DNA of 64,000 nt from Candidatus Bathyarchaeota archaeon. Its GTDB lineage: Archaea > Thermoproteota > Bathyarchaeia > Bathyarchaeales > Bathycorpusculaceae. A program made the position numbers and the translations under genes. The stretch is from assembly GCA_026014615.1 (NCBI GenBank), contig JAOZHZ010000021.1:45759-109758 (forward strand), written 5' to 3'. Numbering within the stretch: the stretch's first letter is position 1; each line of letters starts with the position of its first letter. The notes under the pieces are model-generated. The model was not told the DNA's origin, did no database searches, and saw only the letters and a list, made by a program, of their open reading frames with translations. Below, piece after piece: positions 54,989-63,863 of this stretch.

Positions 54989-57595
54989 TTACTTGCGTCT
55001 TCTAAGGAGGATTGCGGCTGCAACTATTGCGATTATGATTACAGAGGCTGCGCCGATTGCAACGTATACGGTTGTAGGTGTTCCACTGGTTGGTGCCGGA
55101 GCTTGACTGGGGGACGGAGTAATTGATGCTGATGGGACGGATGCTGCGGGGGATACTTCAGAGACTGCAAACGCTGTTCCTGCCTCGCTACCATAGTACG
55201 AGTTAGAGCCTTCAAAGGTGGCGGTGACTGCATACAGTCCTGAAACTGGGGGCACCCACTCAATTGCATAAGTACCTAAATCATTGCTAGTAGCGTAGCC
55301 GATGTCTTGGAAGTTACCATTAGGATCAACAGCAGTCAAATGCACCTCAACACCAGTAACATCAACAGGCTTAGGCTTCTGCATATACACGTATTCCATC
55401 CACTCGCCCATGCTTGCATCAGAAACTGCGGGAACACCGTTTGGAAAACGATTTGCTTGCTCGGCTTGCTTTGTACCAGCGGAGATGTCAGTTACTGTGC
55501 CTCTGATTACTACGCTATCACCTACTTTGACATCAGTCATTGGCGCGTCGACCATTATGGCGCTTGGTCCTTTACTGAGGCAATAGATTTGCATGTCATA
55601 GGTGTTTAAGTACACGATGGAGTCGTCTGCGACAGGCCAGCCTTCATCAGCAAAACTACCTACTGAGCCCCAGCTAAGCATAGTCCACAGTTCTTCACCT
55701 GTAAAAGCGTCAAGGCAGCGTACTCTTGAACCCTTGTATTCTGGCGAGTTAGGCGAATGTTCACCGCTATATAGGTAGATTTTTCCGTCAGCAATTGCAG
55801 CGGGGAATATTGGATAGTTACCCCAAGGTGTTTCATGACCACTGGAGGTGTCGTTATACTTCCAAAGCAAGTCACCTGTAGCCATGGAATAGCAGAATTC
55901 TTCGCCACCATAACCGCCCACGTAGAGGTTACCGTAAGCGACAAAACCTGCGGGACCCGAGCCGCCCATGCCTATGGTTGGGTAATAGTTGAAGGCACGT
56001 GTTTCTCCAACTGGACCCCACAACAAACTTCCGTCGTCGATGCTATAGCCTAACCACTGCATAGTTTCCTTGTCGTTCATGGTGAAAACACGGGTTTCTG
56101 GATCAACTGGACCCCATTGCCGAGTAAGGTTTCCCTCTGGCGCATCATACGTTTGTGACCACAACAGTTTCCCTTCTGAGCCAGATTCTAGACTTATCGC
56201 CGAAATCGTGTATTCCTGGCTTCCCCAACCCATGTACATTGGAGTTGTTGATGTACCGACCAGCACCATGTCACCAGGAATTACTTTTCTGATTGTTGAC
56301 CCCGCGGGAACTGATGAAGGGATAGTTACATTCCATAGGTATGCATTGCTCATGTCAGCGTTCTTCCCTATTGGTCTATACTGATAAGCATTGGTTCCAG
56401 TCCCTGCTTCACGCACTAAAGGTCCGTCTGGTGCCGCTGATGAATCCCACAGGGCTAGCCATTTGTTAGTGGAGTCAAGCACATAGATGTTTATGCTTCC
56501 GTCGTTTGCGTATGCTCGGGTGCCGGAAGGAACATTGGTCATGTTAAACAGCCAGAGCCCGGTCATGGGATCATATGCCATCCAAGTTGTGACGCCTGCA
56601 CTGGTTGTGGTTGCCCACAGGTAACCGTTCGGTATGACGCCGTGTTGGTTTGACGATTCATAGTCGTAGAGTTGTCCAAATGTTGGGTTGACAGTGTAGT
56701 TTTGCCACCAAAGGGTTTCACCGGTGCGCAGGTCCACACAAACGTATCCGCCGCCCACAGCATTATTGCCTAATGGCAGGGCATAATATAGACGTCCGTA
56801 GATGATCATCGGGTTGGAAAACCTGCTTTCGTAGGAAAGCCCAGTGTAGAAGGCTACGCCAGGAATTTCCGTATTGCTTCCTCCGACAACGCCTCCAAAC
56901 GCAAGCGGCTTTGTCCACATAATATGAGGACTGTCAGGTGCAACTCCGTCTGGTTGGAACCTCTCTGAACCAGCCATGTATGCAGCTCCGAAGGGTGCTA
57001 AATAGTTCGATGCAATGCTTCGCCACGCCGTGTTCTGTCCTTCTATGGGGCGCGTCCAGTACTCGGTTGGCAAGGGATAGTCTGGTATTGGTGTCACTTC
57101 TGCTTGTTGAACTGTAAGAGTCGTTACTGCACTACTAGGTAGAAAAGTGTCGTTTATGTAGTCCCACAAGCTTGGATTAACACTGATTTCACCAGTAGGC
57201 CCATACATTGAAGCTGTTTGTCCTGGAAAGTTGAACTCGAAAGTGTATGTACCAATTTGGTCAGGAACATACAAATCATAAGCTCCGCCGATAGGATCAG
57301 ATATGAAAGGACCTAATGTTTCCTTAGAACCGTCAGGTTTTGTAACATCCACTGTCAGGTCTTGCCATCGGTCACCTCCGATACCGCCTGCTCCGGGCGG
57401 CACCCAGTCAAGCCAGAAGGTAACGAATGCTGTTTGTCCAACACCTATTGGGTTGGGAGTTACTGCGATGTATGCGTATGTGGGGATTTCCCAAACGGGA
57501 GTGTGAGCGTCAACGAACTGTATCAATGATGCGGATGAAGACAGCAGTACAACTAAAGCCAATAAAGCTACTAATTTATTTTTGTTTGTTTTCAT
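54989..57595 (-). CDS. PQQ-like beta-propeller surface protein, copy 6
   Basis: An 868-residue protein with signal peptide, first Ig-like domain (PIGVGQTAFVTFWLDWVPPG), propeller (YVCVDLRTGETLWWQNYTVN, VRCLDAFTGEELWTMLSWGS), second Ig-like domain (LTAVDPNGNFQDIGYATSND), short linker, transmembrane helix and RRRK tail. GGAGAGAGAAATTC ribosome site; TTTTTTATAAAG promoter near 57640-57652 with an inverted repeat upstream. Preceded by its own TrmB-like gene and followed by element E4. Confidence 0.88.
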   Translation of the reverse strand: MKTNKNKLVALLALVVLLSSSASLIQFVDAHTPVWEIPTYAYIAVTPNPIGVGQTAFVTFWLDWVPPGAGGIGGDRWQDLTVDVTKPDGSKETLGPFISDPIGGAYDLYVPDQIGTYTFEFNFPGQTASMYGPTGEISVNPSLWDYINDTFLPSSAVTTLTVQQAEVTPIPDYPLPTEYWTRPIEGQNTAWRSIASNYLAPFGAAYMAGSERFQPDGVAPDSPHIMWTKPLAFGGVVGGSNTEIPGVAFYTGLSYESRFSNPMIIYGRLYYALPLGNNAVGGGYVCVDLRTGETLWWQNYTVNPTFGQLYDYESSNQHGVIPNGYLWATTTSAGVTTWMAYDPMTGLWLFNMTNVPSGTRAYANDGSINIYVLDSTNKWLALWDSSAAPDGPLVREAGTGTNAYQYRPIGKNADMSNAYLWNVTIPSSVPAGSTIRKVIPGDMVLVGTSTTPMYMGWGSQEYTISAISLESGSEGKLLWSQTYDAPEGNLTRQWGPVDPETRVFTMNDKETMQWLGYSIDDGSLLWGPVGETRAFNYYPTIGMGGSGPAGFVAYGNLYVGGYGGEEFCYSMATGDLLWKYNDTSSGHETPWGNYPIFPAAIADGKIYLYSGEHSPNSPEYKGSRVRCLDAFTGEELWTMLSWGSVGSFADEGWPVADDSIVYLNTYDMQIYCLSKGPSAIMVDAPMTDVKVGDSVVIRGTVTDISAGTKQAEQANRFPNGVPAVSDASMGEWMEYVYMQKPKPVDVTGVEVHLTAVDPNGNFQDIGYATSNDLGTYAIEWVPPVSGLYAVTATFEGSNSYYGSEAGTAFAVSEVSPAASVPSASITPSPSQAPAPTSGTPTTVYVAIGAASVIIIAIVAAAILLRRRK

Positions 57596-57658
57596 GAATT
57601 TCTCTCTCCAAATTGTTTACTTTCTACGTTGAAGGTCTAGCTTTATAAAAAACAGCGA

Positions 57659-57677
57659 GTGTAGCTTTCACCTACAC
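57659..57677. promoter_or_regulatory. Inverted repeat upstream of propeller copy 6 promoter
   Basis: GTGTAG-CTTTCAC-CTACAC, perfect 6-bp arms, 7-nt spacer. The centre is about 20 bp upstream of the TATA-like TTTTTTATAAAG (minus strand). Candidate operator for the TrmB protein encoded at 57737-58543. Confidence 0.6.
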
Positions 57678-57736
57678 AAATAGCGCGTTAAATATAATCA
57701 TATACAAGGTTACTTTGTATGTTAAGCCTGATTACA

Positions 57737-58543
57737 TTAAATCGATGCAAGTTTAGGTTTCAATTTCTTCGCCGAAACTGAAACAGATAACATGTGGTTG
57801 AAGTAGCCTTGAGCCAAACTTATGAGACGGGGATTATTTGATATTAAATGAGCACCCTCAAGGAAATTGAAGCGTTCTGAGGTATTTATCCAAACCTCAG
57901 TGTTACCCATTATTACAACGGGAACCATAACAGGTCTAGTTGCGTACATCAACGCAAAATTCGGATGCGATTCTAAATCTTTCACAGGTTTAGGCACAAG
58001 ACCAGCCTCAACGGGTTTGTCTACGATCAAGGTAACTTTTGTCCCTTTTTTAATGAAAGCCAAAAGTATGTCCCTTAGGACTATAGCGGATTTCCTACAA
58101 CCGCCTAACGTTGAAATCATATTAATGGTCCGTTCGGGGTTAGGGGTTTGCTTGATACTGTCTAAGACCATTTCAGTTTTAGGAGCTAATAACATATATT
58201 CTTCCTGCGCCAGTCTTACGTTCTCAATTCTCTTTTTCCGAAGCCGTTTTGCCTCTTTTTCGAGTTCGCAAACTTCAGCTTTTTTACGCAACAGCAAAAC
58301 TGACAGCAACTCGGATACAGGAATTGCTTTAAATTCAGAAGGATTTGCGATTATTCGTTGAACACAACCCTGTTTCTCAAGCTGAGAAATTACCCTGTAG
58401 GTTTCGGCTCTGTCGGTCTGTGCGACTTTAACTATATCATGCGCGGTAGATTGGCCCAAATGAATGAGAGATAAGTAAATTTTTGCTTGTGAATTGGTGA
58501 AACCGAGTCGTGTGAGCAAGTTTAGGTCTTTGTCCTGAAACAC
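57737..58543 (-). CDS. TrmB-like regulator C
   Basis: A 268-residue paralogue of the 54017-54808 protein: LTRLGFTNSQAKIYLSLIHL, ETYRVISQLEKQGCVQRII, effector segment VIMGNTEVWINTSERFNFLE. The N-terminal two thirds are similar, with clear divergence in the middle, so the duplication is not very recent. GTG start with TAGGAGATGGG nearby. Lies 141 nt upstream of propeller copy 6 and 43 nt after element E5. Confidence 0.86.
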   Translation of the reverse strand: MFQDKDLNLLTRLGFTNSQAKIYLSLIHLGQSTAHDIVKVAQTDRAETYRVISQLEKQGCVQRIIANPSEFKAIPVSELLSVLLLRKKAEVCELEKEAKRLRKKRIENVRLAQEEYMLLAPKTEMVLDSIKQTPNPERTINMISTLGGCRKSAIVLRDILLAFIKKGTKVTLIVDKPVEAGLVPKPVKDLESHPNFALMYATRPVMVPVVIMGNTEVWINTSERFNFLEGAHLISNNPRLISLAQGYFNHMLSVSVSAKKLKPKLASI

Positions 58544-58586
58544 CTAGTTACCCATCTCCTAGCATCAAACTTTCAAGGTTGGGTGT

Positions 58587-58673
58587 GCTGGGGCTCTGGA
58601 CGCAAATTAGGAGAGAAGGAATGAAAAACCAACGAGCAAGTTGGAAATCATCCACCAAAGCCCACTCAGCCCC
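58587..58673 (-). ncRNA. Structured cassette element E5
   Basis: Same bases as E4 throughout; the identity spans 58573-58673 (101 nt) and ends exactly at the final CCCC, after which the two regions differ. Ends 58 nt from the propeller copy 7 stop. Helices as for E4. Confidence 0.75.
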
Positions 58674-58731
58674 AAACTTCTCTAAACCTTCAACAAAAAA
58701 AGGAAAAGAGGATGTTTTGTTTTACCTCCGT

Positions 58732-61356
58732 TTATTTTCGCCTAAGGACCAGCGCTGCTGCAACTGCAACGATGACGATGACAGCTACGGTAATGGCAAT
58801 GTAAGTCAACGTAGGCGTGCCTGCACTGACAGAAGGCTGAGGAGCCTCACTAGGCGAAGGCGAAACAGACTGCACAGGAGTGCCGGTTGTGGGAGCAGCA
58901 GTTTGAGCTGGCGTTTGAGTCGGTGTCTCAACTGGTTCGGCTGCGGATGCTTCTGAGACAACAAACGAAGTGCCTGCGGTACTGCCATAGTAAGATTCAG
59001 AACCTTCGAAAGTTGCTGTCACAGTGTAGAGTCCTGGTACTGGCGGAACCCAATCAACAGCAAAATTACCCAAAGCATCGCTAGTAACGTAACCTATGTC
59101 TTGGAAGTTACCATTAGGATCAATAGCCGTTAAGTGAATTTGGACGCCTGTAACGTCAGCGGGTTTTGGCTTCTGCATATACACATACTCCATCCATGCG
59201 CTCATACAGTCGTCAGAAACTGCGGGAACGCCGTTGGGGAAGCGTGCTGCCTGTTCGTGCTGGGTTGTGCCTGCTGCGATGTCAGTTACTGTACCTTCAA
59301 TGAGTACGCTGCTGCCACTTAGCGAAACTTTCGGTCCGACTGTGACGGTGGTTGCGCTTGGACCCATACCGATGCAGGTGATTTGCATGCTGTACAGGTT
59401 AAGGTATGTTAGGTAGCCGTCTGCAACAGCAAAGCCAGTGGTTATGGCACCGTTACCGCCGAAGGTTGATGGGCTGTGAGAGTATATACTCCAGATTTCT
59501 TCGCCAGTATCTAAGTCAAGGGCGTATACTTTGGCGCCTTTCCAGTATGGAGCGTTTGCAGAGTGCTCGATGATGCCTACGTAGACTTTTCCGTCAGCTA
59601 TTGCGCCCACAGCCATAGGATATTGGGCATAAGGTATGTCTAAGCCGCCTGACGCCTTAAACTCCCATATTATGTCGCCAGTGAGAGTGTCGTAGCAGTA
59701 GACGATTCCGTAACCATTCGTGAGCAGTTTGCCGTCGGCGACTGTACTACTCCAAGTGTAGTAGTTCCACGCGTCTTCAGATTCAGTTGGTCCCCAAAGG
59801 TAGCTGCCGTCTTCCATGCTGTAGCCCGTCCACTGTAGTGTTTCTTTGTCGTGCATGATGAAAACGCGGTTCACTGGATCGATAGCGTCGAACGATCTGG
59901 ATATGTTGCCTTCGGGTGCATCGTAGGTTTCGCTCCATAAGAGTTGACCTCTTGTTGCGGGATCTATGCTTATTGCCCATACGTTGTAGGTGGCTCCACC
60001 TGCGCCGAACAGACTTGCGGTGCCTGCGCTGCCTATGATCAGGTCACCAGGTATCACTTTGTTGATTGCTGAGCCTGGGGGTAGGTCAGGAATTGTTACT
60101 ATCCATGAGTAGGCGTCGCTTGCATTGATTTCTCTGCCAACTGGTCTCCATTGGTTGAAGTTTGTGCTTGTGGTATCATTTGGAGTCTGCCAAGCACCAG
60201 TCAATCCGTGTGCTGCGGTATTGTTCCAAAGTTTTAGCTCGTGCGCATTGGTGTCAAGGATGTAGCTTAGGATCTCACCGTTTGGACCGTAAGCTTGTGT
60301 ACCTGAAGGAACATCTGTCAAGTTAAACAGCCATTCGCCCGTAAGTCCATCGTACGCTACCCATGTAGTGCCTTCTTGTGCCCAAAGGAAGCCATTTGGG
60401 ATGACACCGTGCTGGTTGGGCGATTCATAGTCGTAGAGTTGGCCCATTTCAGGGTCAAAGCCCGGGTAGTTTTGGAACCACACTTGTTCTCCAGTTCGCA
60501 AGTCTATTGCGATATATCCTCCATCTGTTGTTCCTTTGCCAGCATAGCCTAGCCAAGAAACATCGCTCTTGGGTAGGTTGTAGTAGAGTCGTCCGTTCAT
60601 TATGATTGGCACTGAGAATTTGCCTTCATAAGCAGTTCCGTCGTAGAATGTTACGCTGTCTATCGTGCTGGTTGATTCGCCTCCGACTATTCCACCATCT
60701 TGGATTGATCGCGTCCACATAATGTGTGCACTGTTGGGAGCGATGCCGTCCGGTTGAACTTTTCCAACGATTTGTGGTTCAGCCAACCAGTTGGATGCTA
60801 TGGCTTCCCAGTTGGTATTTTGTCCGTCTATTGGACGGCTCCAATACTCAGTTGGAAGCGGAAAATTTTCTGGTAGAGGTAGTTGTTCTTCCTGTACAGT
60901 TAGTGTGGTTGTTGCAGTGCTGGGCAGATAGTTGTCGCCTAGGTTGGGGCTAACGCCGCCAAAGAGGCTTCTGTCGTTATATATTCCAGTTCCGGCGCTT
61001 CCGTTAAGGACTTGTCCAGGATAGTTCAAGACGAATGTGTAAGTTCCGACTTGGTCAGGGGTGAATATAGCATAAGTACTTCCCACGGAGTCAGAATTGA
61101 ATGGTCCAAGTGTTTCTTTAGAATTGTCAGGTTTTGTAACTTCCACGGTCATGTCGACCCATCGGTCACCAGCTGCGCCGGCTGCGGTTGGCGGAACTAA
61201 GTTGAGCCACATCACAAGCGTAACTGGTTGGTTAACGCCAACGGGGGTTGGTGAAGCTGTGATATAGGCGTATGTAGGAATGTCCCACGCGGGGTCATGT
61301 GCGGTCGCGGCGGGCAAAGCACACATCGTAAGGGTCAGTGTAAGCATTAGAAACAA
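58732..61356 (-). CDS. PQQ-like beta-propeller surface protein, copy 7
   Basis: An 874-residue frame with first Ig-like domain (PVGVNQPVTLVMWLNLVPPT), propeller (VYCYDTLTGDIIWEFKASGG, VYALDLDTGEEIWSIYSHSP), second Ig-like domain (LTAIDPNGNFQDIGYVTSDA), long Pro/Thr/Ser linker, transmembrane helix, RRK tail. The TTG at 61356 lies within the signal peptide. The frame is open 20 codons further, to an ATC at 61416-61414 that sits at the normal distance after AGGAGGAGAAA. The true start may be that ATC, an unusual codon, or the gene may have lost its ATG. Confidence 0.84.
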   Translation of the reverse strand: MFLMLTLTLTMCALPAATAHDPAWDIPTYAYITASPTPVGVNQPVTLVMWLNLVPPTAAGAAGDRWVDMTVEVTKPDNSKETLGPFNSDSVGSTYAIFTPDQVGTYTFVLNYPGQVLNGSAGTGIYNDRSLFGGVSPNLGDNYLPSTATTTLTVQEEQLPLPENFPLPTEYWSRPIDGQNTNWEAIASNWLAEPQIVGKVQPDGIAPNSAHIMWTRSIQDGGIVGGESTSTIDSVTFYDGTAYEGKFSVPIIMNGRLYYNLPKSDVSWLGYAGKGTTDGGYIAIDLRTGEQVWFQNYPGFDPEMGQLYDYESPNQHGVIPNGFLWAQEGTTWVAYDGLTGEWLFNLTDVPSGTQAYGPNGEILSYILDTNAHELKLWNNTAAHGLTGAWQTPNDTTSTNFNQWRPVGREINASDAYSWIVTIPDLPPGSAINKVIPGDLIIGSAGTASLFGAGGATYNVWAISIDPATRGQLLWSETYDAPEGNISRSFDAIDPVNRVFIMHDKETLQWTGYSMEDGSYLWGPTESEDAWNYYTWSSTVADGKLLTNGYGIVYCYDTLTGDIIWEFKASGGLDIPYAQYPMAVGAIADGKVYVGIIEHSANAPYWKGAKVYALDLDTGEEIWSIYSHSPSTFGGNGAITTGFAVADGYLTYLNLYSMQITCIGMGPSATTVTVGPKVSLSGSSVLIEGTVTDIAAGTTQHEQAARFPNGVPAVSDDCMSAWMEYVYMQKPKPADVTGVQIHLTAIDPNGNFQDIGYVTSDALGNFAVDWVPPVPGLYTVTATFEGSESYYGSTAGTSFVVSEASAAEPVETPTQTPAQTAAPTTGTPVQSVSPSPSEAPQPSVSAGTPTLTYIAITVAVIVIVAVAAALVLRRK

Positions 61357-61682
61357 TGCAGTTATAGCGGGCTTAGTTTTTCCTTGAACATGCTTTCTAC
61401 TAAATAATTTGTTGATTTTATTTCTCCTCCTAAGTTTATAGAAACTAAAAAGCTCACCGTCATCATTTAAATTTTATGCAAATCACCCCGAAAAATATTA
61501 AAAAATACCCATTTTCAGACGAAAAAGGCAACATTATAAGAAACCCTGTTTAAAGCAAATCCACCAGAATAAAGAAAAAAAGAGAATAAGGTTAAAATTC
61601 CTCTTAATGAAAATAAATGTGACACAGAGGCTAGAAACAGCAATAGCCCTATAGGCAACCTAAAAGAAGGGACATCGCTTTA
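61357..61682. other. Divergent intergenic region between propeller copy 7 and tandem-Lrp B
   Basis: The leftward part (61357-61435) probably encodes the signal peptide start and ribosome site AGGAGGAG of copy 7, with a CATAAAATTTAAATG promoter near 61465-61479. The rightward gene has the TATA-like AACATTATAAGAAA at 61530-61543, which leaves a leader of about 115 nt. No further gene. Confidence 0.5.
61530..61543 (+). promoter_or_regulatory. TATA element of tandem-Lrp gene B
   Basis: AACATTATAAGAAA, identical to 62746-62759 before the next Lrp gene, and both are preceded by related A-rich DNA with CATTTT. Archaeal TATA-type promoter; the shared sequence suggests duplicated promoters. Confidence 0.6.
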
Positions 61683-62657
61683 GTGAATGAAATAAGCCCA
61701 ATTCAGGCAAAAATCCTTAAAAAACTCTTAGTGGACGGCCGTAAAAGCATTTCAGAAATTGCAAAAGAAATTGGGGAATCAAAAGAAACAGTAAGTAAAC
61801 AAGTCAAAGAAATGGAACAAGCAGAAATAATCAAAGGAGCAACAATCCACTTCAATTATAAAGGATTTGGCTACAAAGCAGTCGCTAGTTTACTGATAAC
61901 AACTGACCCCCAGCAATCAGACACACTAGTAGCTTATGTCAAAAAAATGCCAGACATTTATGCAGCTTTCAATAGGGGCCCTAAAGGAGACATACGCGTC
62001 GTAACAACACTAAGAACGTTGCAACAACTAGATGAAGTCAAAGATGCAATCAAAAGGCATTTCCCAATTTCAAACATGAAAACAGTAATTTGGACAGATG
62101 TCAGAGAAATGCATGGTAACTTGAAACTGCTAGCTAACGATGCATCTGAGACGCCCAATACTGAAGAGTTGAGAATAGGAGAAAAGAATAACCACATCGA
62201 TACGGAAATCGACGAAAAAGACATAAAATTAGCGGAGAAACTGGCTCAGAATGGCAGAGCACCCATGCAAAGAATTGCTAAAGAAATCGGCATCTCCAGT
62301 GAATCTACAAAAAAAAGGTATGAAAAGCTGAAGCGAAAAGGCTTATTGAAGGTAACGATTCAAACAGACCTGACGAAGTTGGGTTATCATGCTATGGCTG
62401 TTCTTTATTTATCAACGACACATGAGAATTCTTTGTCAATAATTAATGAGATCAGTCGAATCCCCGACGTTTTCAGCATAATGAAAACTAGCGGAGATTA
62501 CGACCTGCAAATCTACGTCATGGTAAGAGATATTGAAGAACTGCTCAGAATTCAAGAAAAATTCTGGAAAATTCAAGGCGTAACAGAAATTGATATGGAA
62601 ATGTCAAGATGTTCGAAGAAATGGCCAACGCCTCACCAGCACATGTCAACATTTTAA
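61683..62657 (+). CDS. Tandem Lrp/AsnC-like regulator B
   Basis: A 324-residue double Lrp protein: HTH at about 5-45 (ISPIQAKILKKLLVDGRKSI) with a RAM-like domain, then a second HTH (TEIDEKDIKLAEKLAQNGRA) at about 180-220 and a second RAM-like domain ending MSRCSKKWPTPHQHMSTF. GTG start with AAGGGA upstream. Divergent from propeller copy 7. Its C-terminal tail WPTP is shared with the next gene. Confidence 0.85.
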   Translation: MNEISPIQAKILKKLLVDGRKSISEIAKEIGESKETVSKQVKEMEQAEIIKGATIHFNYKGFGYKAVASLLITTDPQQSDTLVAYVKKMPDIYAAFNRGPKGDIRVVTTLRTLQQLDEVKDAIKRHFPISNMKTVIWTDVREMHGNLKLLANDASETPNTEELRIGEKNNHIDTEIDEKDIKLAEKLAQNGRAPMQRIAKEIGISSESTKKRYEKLKRKGLLKVTIQTDLTKLGYHAMAVLYLSTTHENSLSIINEISRIPDVFSIMKTSGDYDLQIYVMVRDIEELLRIQEKFWKIQGVTEIDMEMSRCSKKWPTPHQHMSTF

Positions 62658-62745
62658 AGAGAACAAAACCAGTTAGGCATAAATCGCAAAGGTTATGTAT
62701 TCACAACAAAACACGACATTTTAGCCATTTTTACTTAAAAAACGA

Positions 62746-62759
62746 AACATTATAAGAAA
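62746..62759 (+). promoter_or_regulatory. TATA element of tandem-Lrp gene C
   Basis: AACATTATAAGAAA, about 73-86 nt before the ATG at 62832; same sequence as 61530-61543. Confidence 0.6.
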
Positions 62760-62831
62760 GAACTAGAAATGTTATATTGAAAGTGTTTTGAAATATAATT
62801 AAAATTAAAAACAAGGGAACATGAAGCTTCA

Positions 62832-63809
62832 ATGTTGAAAATCAGCGAGCTAGATTCACAAATCTTGAAGTACCTGCTTCATGATGGCCGCGAAAGTTTT
62901 GCTGACATTGCAAAAAAATGCAACGTGACCAAGAACAAAGTCTGGAAACGTTACAATGTGATGGAAAAAAAGGGAGTTATCGTTGGAGCAACGCTTCAAG
63001 TAAATTTTGCTATTCTAGGCTACGACGCACTTGCAACCTTGCTTGTTAATATTGAAGCCCAGCAAATTGATCAAGTTGTTAAAAGAATTGAGCAAATAAA
63101 AGAAGTGCATGCATATCGACAGTACAACACTGCTTACAATTTGAGAGGGGTCGCCGTACTCAAGGATCTAAGTGAACTTGACCAAGTTAAAGAGGCAATT
63201 AGAAGAAAAATGCCCACGATGGGACTAAAAACGTACATTTGGACGGGAGTAAAAAATATCCCCCAAAATCTGATGTTAACACAAAACCAAAACATGATCG
63301 ATAAAAGTTTTGAAACAGCAGAACCAGTTATTCCTAAACGTGAAAAGGAAGCAACAATTGATGAGTTAGACCGTAAAATTATTAATAAGCTCACTTCAAA
63401 TGGTCGGGAGGCTTTTAGCGGAATTGCGCGGGATATAGGAACATCAACCGACACGATAGTGAAAAGGTACCATAAACTAAAGAACAATGGCGTAATTAAA
63501 GTGGCGATCCAGATTGACCTTAAACGTTTAGGATACCATGCGTTGCTGGATTTCAATATTGCTTCGGTTTCTTCGCTTAACTTGTCAGGGATTGTCGAGT
63601 CCCTTGAAAACACTCCTGACATCATAACTATTACCAAGACAAGCGGAGACTACGATTTGCAGGTGACGGCAGCTATAAGAAACATTGAACAAATGTTTAC
63701 CCTGCAAGAAACAATTGCAAAAATACCAGGCGTGACCATTGTGGAAACAAGTGCAAGAAAACTTCCCACCGCGTGGCCTACACCCTTACAGTACATTTCA
63801 ACATACTAA
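62832..63809 (+). CDS. Tandem Lrp/AsnC-like regulator C
   Basis: A 325-residue paralogue of B: first HTH SELDSQILKYLLHDGRESFA, second HTH TIDELDRKIINKLTSNGREA, each followed by a RAM-like domain; the C-terminus ends WPTPLQYISTY, similar to B. The two genes are in tandem on the plus strand and look like a local duplication. It lies just before element E6, whose usual partner is a propeller gene on the minus strand. Confidence 0.85.
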   Translation: MLKISELDSQILKYLLHDGRESFADIAKKCNVTKNKVWKRYNVMEKKGVIVGATLQVNFAILGYDALATLLVNIEAQQIDQVVKRIEQIKEVHAYRQYNTAYNLRGVAVLKDLSELDQVKEAIRRKMPTMGLKTYIWTGVKNIPQNLMLTQNQNMIDKSFETAEPVIPKREKEATIDELDRKIINKLTSNGREAFSGIARDIGTSTDTIVKRYHKLKNNGVIKVAIQIDLKRLGYHALLDFNIASVSSLNLSGIVESLENTPDIITITKTSGDYDLQVTAAIRNIEQMFTLQETIAKIPGVTIVETSARKLPTAWPTPLQYISTY

Positions 63810-63863
63810 CAACTATTCTGGTTGAAATATTTCTGCTCTCAAGAATTTTCTTGAATTGGGTTT

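Noticed and set aside
54845..58673. Integron attC-like sites explaining the repeated elements
   Set aside because: The elements lack the GTTRRRY core and R'/L' box order of attC sites, the genes are large with their own promoters, and no tyrosine integrase is in the window.
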